DNA of 64,000 nucleotides, from positions 317,606 through 381,605 of the forward strand of contig MFPR01000028.1 of assembly GCA_001784175.1 (NCBI GenBank), given 5' to 3'. The notes under the pieces were generated by a model, which worked only from the letters and a program-made list of their open reading frames with translations, was not told the origin of the DNA and did no database searches. This document shows positions 15,615-22,677 of the stretch, in pieces. How positions within the stretch are numbered: position 1 is the stretch's first letter; the number at the start of each line of letters is the position of its first letter. Source of the DNA: Candidatus Lindowbacteria bacterium RIFCSPLOWO2_12_FULL_62_27 (lineage in GTDB: Bacteria > Lindowbacteria > 2-12-FULL-62-27). Both the position numbers and the translations under genes were made by a program.

Positions 15615-17261
15615 ATGAACCTTTCGCGGACGTTGCTCGGCTTGGCGGCCGCAGTGATCTGTGTTCTGGCGGCGCGATCCCTCATCACCAAGGGGCGTTC
15701 TGTTTCCCATGAGGTTGAATTCGCAGGGAATGTCATCACATTTCATCCGGGGACGGACAAATTTCGCGGGCTCTCCCATGAAGAACGAGCGGACCATCTG
15801 GCCCGGCTGGCCGAAGAGGTTCTTGGATACGCCCAAACACAAACCGGACTTCAAAGCGCCGCTGATCTTGTCCCGAGGCTGCGGCCGGGCGGTCCCGGAG
15901 AAATACTGATCGGCGGGACGGCCGATGCGAGCGCGGCAGAAACCCTGAGAAACAATGAACGCTTCGGCCAGTCCATCCCTGTCAGCGAAAAATGGAAATT
16001 TCAGATTTCAAGCCTGGTGGATGAGATCACGGAAAGAGATGGCCGGCCCCACGGACGTGCGATCTCAAGAGACGGCGCGGTGATCCGGCTGGCCGGGGTT
16101 TCAGATACGGAATTCCGGAGCCTGCGCCTGTCGCAGGAAACCCGGCACTACATGGCCCGGGCGATGATCTACAGAGACATCGTCCTCGCGGCGGGCGCGG
16201 GGCCGAACATCCCGGACCATGAGAAGCTTGAGGCCCTGCTGGACTGGACGTTCGTGAATGTGTCCGCGCACTTCGAACGGGAGGTCCCTCCTTATCCCCG
16301 ATTGGTCGACTATAACGACGTCCCGCTCGGCCTCATGTTAAGAGGCATGGGCGACTGCGACCGGAGCGTGTGGGTGCTGGCGACCCTCGCGTGGCACGCG
16401 GGATTCGAAGCCAACATCGTCTACCTGCACCGGACGATCGGCGCCATCTCGTTCCACGCCGTGGCCGAAATCAAGCTGAACGGGCGGTGGCGGGCGGTCG
16501 ATCCGTATAACAACAGGTTGTACGATGAATCCGTCATCGAGCTTTCAAAACACGATCCGGATTTCAAATACGCCCGCGTGATGTTCAATCCGTTCGAGCC
16601 TGAGGGACTCCTGCCGGCCGTGAAAGTGGCCGAGATGATCGGCCGCTTCTATGCGCCTGGCCAGAGGCTTTTTTTTGATATCCAAAAACCGGTGAAAACA
16701 TTTGTCGCCGACCATTTCTCCGGAAAAAATCCGCAAGAATACATCGACCGGACAACGGCGCAAATCCTCTTGCATACCTCCCGCGGAGAATTGGTCAGGC
16801 TTCCGGGCGCCGACGTTTTCATCCGCAGATGGGATCATCCATTTCTCTTGCGGGTTTATTACTATGAGGATATGTGGCGCTTGAAAAAAGAGGCGGATTT
16901 TCCGTTCATGAAGACACTCCGCCGCCCGAGGATTGATCAATTGACGGGACGATACAAAGAAGCCGCCCTTGCTTTCGCCTCGCTGTCCCGGGACGGGGGA
17001 GACACAGGTTTGTACGGCGAGGAGCGCGAATATTTCATGATCCTCAACGAGTATGATGAAAAGGATTTCACCTCGGTGGAAAAAAACGTCCGGGCATACA
17101 GAAAAAAATATCCGCTAACTCCCCGCAACATCATGCTCGGATACCTGCTGGCGCACAGTCTGCACGCCCTCGGCCGACTTGAGGAGGCGGTCGGCGAATA
17201 CCCCGCGGGCGCCAATTTCAAATGGCGAGGCGTCCCGCGAGGCGTCCCGCCGTCCAATTGA
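15615..17261 (+). CDS. Membrane-anchored transglutaminase-like protein (paralogue 2)
   Basis: 548 residues from ATG 15615, which begins an N-terminal anchor MNLSRTLLGLAAAVICVLAA. Longer in-frame extensions upstream lie over the divergent gene and are rejected. Triad residues: Cys in GMGDCDRSVW (about 246), His in SFHAVAEIK (about 280), Asp in RAVDPYNN (about 295). It is homologous to the protein at 4229-5974 along its whole length, including WVFVNVS/WTFVNVS, LMLRGMGDCDRS, YYYADM/YYYEDM and the final YLLAHSLH plus GANF. Acts outside the membrane on an unknown protein or wall substrate. The last codons contain a tandem 12-bp duplication (17226-17249). Confidence 0.8.
   Translation: MNLSRTLLGLAAAVICVLAARSLITKGRSVSHEVEFAGNVITFHPGTDKFRGLSHEERADHLARLAEEVLGYAQTQTGLQSAADLVPRLRPGGPGEILIGGTADASAAETLRNNERFGQSIPVSEKWKFQISSLVDEITERDGRPHGRAISRDGAVIRLAGVSDTEFRSLRLSQETRHYMARAMIYRDIVLAAGAGPNIPDHEKLEALLDWTFVNVSAHFEREVPPYPRLVDYNDVPLGLMLRGMGDCDRSVWVLATLAWHAGFEANIVYLHRTIGAISFHAVAEIKLNGRWRAVDPYNNRLYDESVIELSKHDPDFKYARVMFNPFEPEGLLPAVKVAEMIGRFYAPGQRLFFDIQKPVKTFVADHFSGKNPQEYIDRTTAQILLHTSRGELVRLPGADVFIRRWDHPFLLRVYYYEDMWRLKKEADFPFMKTLRRPRIDQLTGRYKEAALAFASLSRDGGDTGLYGEEREYFMILNEYDEKDFTSVEKNVRAYRKKYPLTPRNIMLGYLLAHSLHALGRLEEAVGEYPAGANFKWRGVPRGVPPSN
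17226..17249 (+). repeat. Tandem 12-bp duplication at the end of the transglutaminase-like gene
   Basis: CGAGGCGTCCCG occurs twice head to tail, encoding RGVP-RGVP just before the stop. In-frame because the unit is a multiple of three. Confidence 0.85.
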
Positions 17262-17294
17262 CACGCCCCGACGCGGTTGGCATACTCTGTGCAC

Positions 17295-18536
17295 ATGAAC
17301 ACCGGGCTCAAGTGCCGGGAATGCGGGCGGGAGTATCCGAATGCGCCGGTCCACGTGTGCGAGTATTGTTTCGGCCCGCTCGAAATCCGGTACGACTATG
17401 ACGAAATCAAGAAGCGGCTGACCCGCGAAACCATCCTGTCCCGCCGGCCCAACATGTGGCGGTACAAGGAACTTTTGCCGCTCGACGGCGAGCCGACGGT
17501 CGGCCAGGATGTGGGGTTCACGCCGTTCTTCAAAGCCGAGCGGCTCGGCAAGGCGCTTGGGCTGTCCAATCTCTATATTAAAAACGACGCGGTGAACCAT
17601 CCGACGCTGTCCTTCAAGGACCGCGTGGTGAGCGTGGCGCTGTCGAAGGCGAAGGAGTTCGGCTTCAAGACCGTCGCCTGCGCCTCCACCGGCAATCTTG
17701 CCAATTCTGTCGCCGCCAATGCCGCCCAGGCCGGCCTCGAGGCCTACGTCTTCATGCCGGCCAACCTCGAGCAGGGCAAGATCATCGGCACGCAGCTCTA
17801 CGGGGCGCACCTCGTCGGGATCAGCGGCCATTACGACGACGTCAACCGCCTTTGCTCCGAAATCGCCGGCAAATACGGCTGGGCCTTTGTCAACATCAAC
17901 ATCCGGCCCTATTACGCCGAAGGCTCCAAATCCTTCGGGTACGAGCTGGTGGAACAGCTCGGCTGGAAACTGCCGGACGAAATCGTCGTCCCGATGGCCG
18001 GCGGATCGCTCATCTGCAAAATTTTGAAGTCCTTTGAGGAGTTCATTCGCATCGGGATCATCCGCGGGCCCGTCGGCACGCGGTTCCACGGCGCCCAGGG
18101 CGCCGGCTGCGCGCCGATTGTCTCCGCTGTCAAGGCCCGCATGGATTTTTTCAAGCCGGTCAAGGAACCCAAAACGATCGCCAAGTCTCTGGCGATCGGC
18201 AATCCCGCCGACGGGTACTACGCGATCAAGCAAATCCGCCAGAGTGGCGGCTGGGCGGAAGACCCGACGGACGAGGAAATCGTTGATTCGATCAAGCTCC
18301 TGGCGCGCACCGAGGGCGTGTTCACCGAAACGGCGGGCGGCGTCACCATCGGCGGCCTGCGCCGGCTCGTGAAGGAGAAGCGGATCGATCCGGACGCGAC
18401 CGTCGTCGCCTGCATCACGGGCAACGGCCTCAAGACGCAGGAGGCCGTGGCCGGCCATGTCTCGGAATTCCCGGTGATTCCGGCCAAGCTCGACGCCTTC
18501 GACGCCTACTTCGAATCCTCCTCCAAGGCGGCCTGA
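17295..18536 (+). CDS. thrC: Threonine synthase-like PLP enzyme with N-terminal zinc ribbon
   Basis: 413 residues. Two CxxC pairs (CREC and CEYC) form a zinc ribbon at residues 5-30, common in this ThrC subfamily. The fold-type II PLP core follows, with the Schiff-base lysine in SFKDR (about residue 108), the substrate loop STGNLANSVAANAA and phosphate-binding MAGGSLICK. Canonical reaction: O-phosphohomoserine to threonine. ATG 17295 is chosen over an upstream TTG. Only 5 nt separate it from the MoaD-NIL gene, and a JAMM protease follows in the same run. Because O-phosphoserine-dependent cysteine synthase CysM shares this fold and works with a thiocarboxylated carrier, a sulfur-incorporating role here deserves consideration. 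Confidence 0.85.
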   Translation: MNTGLKCRECGREYPNAPVHVCEYCFGPLEIRYDYDEIKKRLTRETILSRRPNMWRYKELLPLDGEPTVGQDVGFTPFFKAERLGKALGLSNLYIKNDAVNHPTLSFKDRVVSVALSKAKEFGFKTVACASTGNLANSVAANAAQAGLEAYVFMPANLEQGKIIGTQLYGAHLVGISGHYDDVNRLCSEIAGKYGWAFVNINIRPYYAEGSKSFGYELVEQLGWKLPDEIVVPMAGGSLICKILKSFEEFIRIGIIRGPVGTRFHGAQGAGCAPIVSAVKARMDFFKPVKEPKTIAKSLAIGNPADGYYAIKQIRQSGGWAEDPTDEEIVDSIKLLARTEGVFTETAGGVTIGGLRRLVKEKRIDPDATVVACITGNGLKTQEAVAGHVSEFPVIPAKLDAFDAYFESSSKAA

Positions 18537-18541
18537 TCCGA

Positions 18542-19060
18542 ATGTCCATCACGATCCGCATCCCGACACCGCTCCGGAAGCTCACGGGCGACGCCGAGGA
18601 GGTCCGGATCGACGCCGTGACCCTCCGCGACATGATCACGACGCTTGAGCGGCAGTACCCCGGCATCAAGGACCGGCTCTGCGACGAGTCGGGGGAAGTC
18701 CGCCGGTTCATCAACGTCTTCGTGAACGACGAGGACGTCCGGTTCATGGAGGGCCAGGCCACGCAACTCAAGGACGGCGACGTCGTGTCGATCGTCCCCG
18801 CCGTCGCCGGCGGGGCACGGATCAAGAAAAAATATTATCTGAACGTCCCGCAGAAACTCATCAAGGAGCCCCTGATCTATCAGCTCGTCAAAAAATACGA
18901 CGTCGTGCCCAACATCCGCCAGGCCAGCATCTCGGACGAGATCGGCGTCGTCGCCGTCGAGATCGAAGGCGAACCCGCGTCCGTCGAATCGGCCACCAAG
19001 TTCCTCCAGGAACTCGGCGTCAGCGTCGAACCCATCGAAATCAACGTCATCGAAGGCTGA
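18542..19060 (+). CDS. MoaD/ThiS-like sulfur carrier fused to a NIL domain
   Basis: 172 residues in two parts. Residues 1-91 form a ubiquitin-like MoaD/ThiS domain ending in a Gly-Gly (VPAVAGG, 90-91). The chain does not stop there but continues with Ala92 into a NIL domain (about 95-172; KKYYLNVPQKLIKEPLIYQL, IGVVAVEIEGEP). In free sulfur carriers the C-terminal Gly is thiocarboxylated, so this version would need cleavage after GG to become active. NIL domains occur in methionine transport and in archaeal homocysteine formation. Cotranscribed with thrC; JAMM protease gene 3.2 kb downstream in the same direction. Maturation by that protease is inference. Confidence 0.88.
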   Translation: MSITIRIPTPLRKLTGDAEEVRIDAVTLRDMITTLERQYPGIKDRLCDESGEVRRFINVFVNDEDVRFMEGQATQLKDGDVVSIVPAVAGGARIKKKYYLNVPQKLIKEPLIYQLVKKYDVVPNIRQASISDEIGVVAVEIEGEPASVESATKFLQELGVSVEPIEINVIEG

Positions 19061-19108
19061 CCGTCCCGCCTATTGCTTCGCGCGCCCGGATGAAATACCT
19101 TCGGCGCC

Positions 19109-20323
19109 ATGCGGGAAGATGGCGGGAAGCCTGAGACTCTGAGTTACCGGCGGCTCAAGCTGGAGCTGCTCCTGTACGGGATTGCCGTCGCCGACGAGCG
19201 GCTGTCGGAAAAAATCCTGCCGCTGCCGATCGAGGAGATTCCGGTGATCAGCCGGCGCGTCGACCTGACGTTTCCGGACGGGACCCGCGTCAACGCGCCC
19301 CTGGAGGACGGCTCGCCCTACCAGCTCCGCCTCCTTCGGCCGGGCGTCGCGGTCCTCTCGGGGAAAGGCATGTCGGTCGAGGCGAAGAGCATCCTGACGT
19401 CGGATTTTCACCAGCGCCGGACGTCGCTGGGCAATCCGTTTTCGGAGATCGGCCAGATCTGCGGCGGTTATTTTTTCCTGCCGCTGGCGGGCGACCCGGC
19501 CCCTGCCCCGGCCGATTCTCCCCGGCCGCCGGCCGGCCTTGCGGGCATCGCCGTCCAGCATGACCTCCGGGAAGTCCACGAAGTCCTGAAGGCGGCCTTC
19601 GATGAGGGGCTGGTCGAAGTCGTCAAGATCGCGATCCACTCGCCGACGGCCTTCGACAAGCCGGCCGTCGAGCGGCTGTTGCCGTATCTCGAAATGGTGA
19701 AGAGCAACTTCAAGTGCATGGTGAGCCTGTCGATCTCGCCGCCGAAGGAGTTCGGGTTGCTGTCCCTCCTCTACGCCCGCGGCGTCGACGTGATCTTCTG
19801 CGACCTCTTCCTGGTGGACGAAAAACGCTCCGCGCTTCATCTGCCGGCGCGGTCGCACTTTTCGGAGGAGGACATCGTCGAAACGCTCAGCCGGCTCGTT
19901 GGCATCTTCCCGCGCGGCACGGTGCTGTCGAAACTTATTCTGGGCTGGGAGCCGATCGAAGAAACCGAGCGCGCGGCCGAACACCTGCTGTCCATCGGCG
20001 TCGTGCCGGTCCTCAGCCTCATTCCCGCCGGCCGGGACCGGCTGTCGAACGTGGTCCGCGAAGCGATTTTCGATTTCCTGCTGTCCTTGAACCTCGATCT
20101 CGACCGCAACCTCTATTCGCGCTGGCTCCACTCGCATCTCCATCTCATTTCCGACAGCATCACGCCCAACGACAGCCTCGAAATCGACATGCGCGAAAAA
20201 GGCGCCTCCGCCTGGACCGACCGGATCCTCATGGCCCGCTGGTCCCGCCGGTCCCTTTCGAGCGCATGGGCCCTGCGGCGGTATTTCAAAGTCATCGAGG
20301 GAGGGCCGGCGTCGGATGGCTGA
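19109..20323 (+). CDS. Radical-SAM-like TIM-barrel protein without the CxxxCxxC motif
   Basis: 404 residues. The C-terminal half, with VETLSRLVGIFPRGTVLSKL, ILGWEPIEETERAAEHLL and SIGVVPVLSLIP, follows the pattern of biotin-synthase-like radical SAM barrels (a glycine-rich LIVGLEP-like strand and a V-P-V-L-S strand). No CxxxCxxC cluster motif is present anywhere; cysteines are isolated (for example QICGGYFF, NFKCMVS, IFCDLF). It may be a cluster-less scaffold or a distant TIM barrel. A Pro/Ala linker lies near residues 130-145. It overlaps the transporter gene by 8 nt and follows MoaD-NIL by 48 nt, so it is part of the same run. Identification is tentative. Confidence 0.5.
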   Translation: MREDGGKPETLSYRRLKLELLLYGIAVADERLSEKILPLPIEEIPVISRRVDLTFPDGTRVNAPLEDGSPYQLRLLRPGVAVLSGKGMSVEAKSILTSDFHQRRTSLGNPFSEIGQICGGYFFLPLAGDPAPAPADSPRPPAGLAGIAVQHDLREVHEVLKAAFDEGLVEVVKIAIHSPTAFDKPAVERLLPYLEMVKSNFKCMVSLSISPPKEFGLLSLLYARGVDVIFCDLFLVDEKRSALHLPARSHFSEEDIVETLSRLVGIFPRGTVLSKLILGWEPIEETERAAEHLLSIGVVPVLSLIPAGRDRLSNVVREAIFDFLLSLNLDLDRNLYSRWLHSHLHLISDSITPNDSLEIDMREKGASAWTDRILMARWSRRSLSSAWALRRYFKVIEGGPASDG

Positions 20324-21755
20324 CTTCGAGAACATCCAGATCGACCGCCGGCCCCTCTGGGCCGTCCTCATCTCCAAGGTCTGGCGCACGGCGCTTTTCC
20401 TCTGCGTGTTCGCCGGCCTCGTCTGGGTCCTTCGGCACAACCCACCCGCGGGTTGGACGCCGGTCAGCTTCAAGGCGTTTTCCATTTTCTGCTTCATCGT
20501 GTTCCTCTGGGCCACCGGTCTCATCCCGCCGCCCATCGCCTCGGTCTTCGCGATCGTCCTTCTGCCGATGGCGGGCGTGATCACGTCGAAGGAGGCGTTC
20601 GCGCTGTTCGGGAGCGAATCGGTTTTCTTCGTGCTCGGCGCGCTGATCCTCTCGGCCGCGATTTATATGAGCGGCCTGGCGCGCCGTCTGGCGCTGCTCT
20701 TGCTCAAGGCTTTTGCCGACACGCCCCGCCGGCTGGTCACGGTCGTCTTCCTGTTCTGCGCCCTCGCGTCCTTTTTCATGCTCGGCAACGGCGTCGCCGC
20801 CGTGATCCTGCCCATCGTCCTCTCGATCATCACGGAGCTGAAGCTCGAACGGATCCATCCCAACATTCCGAGAGCCGTGGTCACGGCGATGTGGTGGGGC
20901 ACGTCGATCGGGAGCATCGCGACGGTTCTGGGCGGCGCCCGCACCATTCTGACGCTGGCGATTCTCGAGCAGGTGACGGGCAAGTTCGTCGGATTCCCGG
21001 GCTGGAGTCTGCACGTGCTACCGATCTCGGTGGCCTTGATCGCCGTCGCCCTCTGGATCCTCCACCGGCATTTCGCGCTGCCCGAAACGTCTCTCGAGGC
21101 CCTCCGGCCCTTTCTCCAGAACCGGCTCATCCAGATCGGCCGCATGCGCGCCGCGGAGCGGTTCACCGCCCTCGTCCTCGTCCTCACCATCCTCGCGTGG
21201 GTCACGCTCGGCCGGCGCTACGGGATGGCGGCCGTGGCGCTTTCGTCCATCGTCGCATTTTTTGTGTTTCGCATATTCAACTGGGAAGAGGTGGAAGGCT
21301 ACGTCAACTGGGGCGTGATCCTGATGTACGGCGGCGCGGTCACGCTGGGCGTGGCGCTCGTTCAGTCCGGCGCGGCCGCGAAGATGACCGACCTGCTCGG
21401 CGCGCACATCCCGGCGTCCGGCGTTCTCTTTCTGACCGCGCTCTTCGCCGTCGTGCAGCTCTTCACTCAAACCATGAGCGCGTCGGCCACCGTCGCTATC
21501 TTTCTCCCGGTCGCCCTCAGTCTCGCGCCGGCCACCGGCGTGCTGCCCGCGTCCTGCGCCTTCGCCGTCGGCGCCGCCGCCGGCCTCCATCTTTTGCTTC
21601 CGGCCGGCGGACCCAACGCGGCGCTGGCCTATTCGACCGGATATCTCAAGACAGGTGACCTGATCCGGCCGGTGGGCCTCATTTTTGTTTCGAGTGTTCT
21701 GATTTTCGCCGCCGTCGCCGGATTCTGGTGGCCCGTCCTGGACGCCGCAAGGTGA
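20316..21755 (+). CDS. DASS/SLC13-family anion transporter with altered SNT motifs
   Basis: 479 residues, about 11-12 membrane helices in two inverted halves, as in divalent anion:sodium symporters that carry sulfate or dicarboxylates. The helical-tip motifs, normally S-N-T, read G-N-G (FMLGNGVAAVILP) and S-A-S (TMSASATVAIFLP), so sodium or anion binding may be modified. LWATGLIPPPIASVFAIVLLP and the final VGAAAGLHLLLPAGGPNAA segment fit the family. Given its place in an operon with sulfur-carrier genes, sulfate is an attractive cargo but this is unproven. ATG 20316 overlaps the preceding gene. Confidence 0.8.
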   Translation: MADFENIQIDRRPLWAVLISKVWRTALFLCVFAGLVWVLRHNPPAGWTPVSFKAFSIFCFIVFLWATGLIPPPIASVFAIVLLPMAGVITSKEAFALFGSESVFFVLGALILSAAIYMSGLARRLALLLLKAFADTPRRLVTVVFLFCALASFFMLGNGVAAVILPIVLSIITELKLERIHPNIPRAVVTAMWWGTSIGSIATVLGGARTILTLAILEQVTGKFVGFPGWSLHVLPISVALIAVALWILHRHFALPETSLEALRPFLQNRLIQIGRMRAAERFTALVLVLTILAWVTLGRRYGMAAVALSSIVAFFVFRIFNWEEVEGYVNWGVILMYGGAVTLGVALVQSGAAAKMTDLLGAHIPASGVLFLTALFAVVQLFTQTMSASATVAIFLPVALSLAPATGVLPASCAFAVGAAAGLHLLLPAGGPNAALAYSTGYLKTGDLIRPVGLIFVSSVLIFAAVAGFWWPVLDAAR

Positions 21756-21760
21756 GTCCC

Positions 21761-22246
21761 ATGAAGAAAACCTCCAAACCGCCCGTCCTCCTGGTCCTGA
21801 CCACCACCAAATCGGGGATCCGGTCGGAGTCGGAGGCGATCCGGGAGGCGCTGGATCGCAAGGCTCCGCTCTGCGCCCTGTTCGTCCTCGACCCCGCGCT
21901 TGCAACGCCCGCAAGTCAGAAACTTCTCAGCGCCGTCATGGGCCCCGCCGCCGCACGGCCGCTCGGGAAGGAACTTTTGAAGGACTACGAAAACCGCGCG
22001 CGCGTGCGGTTCGAGGAGATCAAGGCCGACTGCGAGGAGATCGGCGTCGAATTCGAATCCCGCGTGTGCCGCGGGCCGTTTGTGGACGAAGTCCGGTCCT
22101 ACGTGCAGTCGCGCGAGCCATCGGTGGTGATTCTCCCCAAACGGCCGAAATCCTTTCTCAGCCGGATATTCATGCGCGACGAGCTGGCCATCATCAAGAG
22201 CACGGCGCCCCACACGCTGATTCGGATCATCGAGGAGGAGATATGA
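21761..22246 (+). CDS. Universal stress protein (UspA-like)
   Basis: 161 residues from ATG 21761, 5 nt after the transporter stop. The alpha/beta USP fold is suggested by an N-terminal strand PPVLLVLTTT, a long helical middle with an AR-x-R-FEEIKADCEEIGVE segment, and the C-terminal strand PSVVILPKRPKSFLSRIF leading to TLIRIIEE. The ATP-binding G-x2-G-x9-G motif of ATP-type USPs is absent, so nucleotide binding is uncertain. USP proteins often follow transporters, which they may regulate. Its stop overlaps the JAMM gene start. Confidence 0.7.
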   Translation: MKKTSKPPVLLVLTTTKSGIRSESEAIREALDRKAPLCALFVLDPALATPASQKLLSAVMGPAAARPLGKELLKDYENRARVRFEEIKADCEEIGVEFESRVCRGPFVDEVRSYVQSREPSVVILPKRPKSFLSRIFMRDELAIIKSTAPHTLIRIIEEEI

Positions 22247-22677
22247 GAATCCTGAGGAAATGTCTCGACCGCATGATCGAGCTGGCCCGCCGCGACGCGC
22301 CCAACGAGACCTGCGGTCTCATGACCGGCCCTCCAGGGCTTGTCCGCGTCGTTCATCCCATCAAAAACGTTTCTCCGGAGCCCCGCATCCGTTACGAATT
22401 CCATTCCAACCAGCATGTCTACATCCTCGGCTGTCTCGAGCGCGAGGGCATACCGGTCCTCGGTGTATATCATTCCCACCCGGAATCGCAGCCCTTCCCA
22501 TCCCCCACGGACGTGGCTCGTGCCGTGCTCACGGACGGCACGCCGCTTTGGCCCGATTATCGCTACGTCATCCTTTCCCTCGAAACGCCCGAGCGGCCCC
22601 AGGCCCGCGCGTTTCGGATCTTGCAAGGCGGCGAAATCGAAGAAGAGGAGCTGAAGATAGAAGACAACGCGCCGTGA
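22243..22677 (+). CDS. JAMM/MPN+ metalloprotease (Mec/HcyD-like)
   Basis: 144 residues. Complete JAMM motif: Glu22 in NETCG, then His77-Ser-His79-Pro, Ser87 and Asp90 with the exact H-x-H-P-x6-S-x2-D spacing. In bacteria such stand-alone JAMM proteins process ubiquitin-like sulfur carriers: Mec cleaves cysteine from CysO, and HcyD trims HcyS to its GG terminus. The MoaD-NIL fusion with GG followed by Ala, encoded in the same direction 3.2 kb upstream, is an obvious substrate candidate. ATG 22243 overlaps the uspA stop (ATGA), and its own stop overlaps the ligase start (GTGA). Confidence 0.9.
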   Translation: MRILRKCLDRMIELARRDAPNETCGLMTGPPGLVRVVHPIKNVSPEPRIRYEFHSNQHVYILGCLEREGIPVLGVYHSHPESQPFPSPTDVARAVLTDGTPLWPDYRYVILSLETPERPQARAFRILQGGEIEEEELKIEDNAP

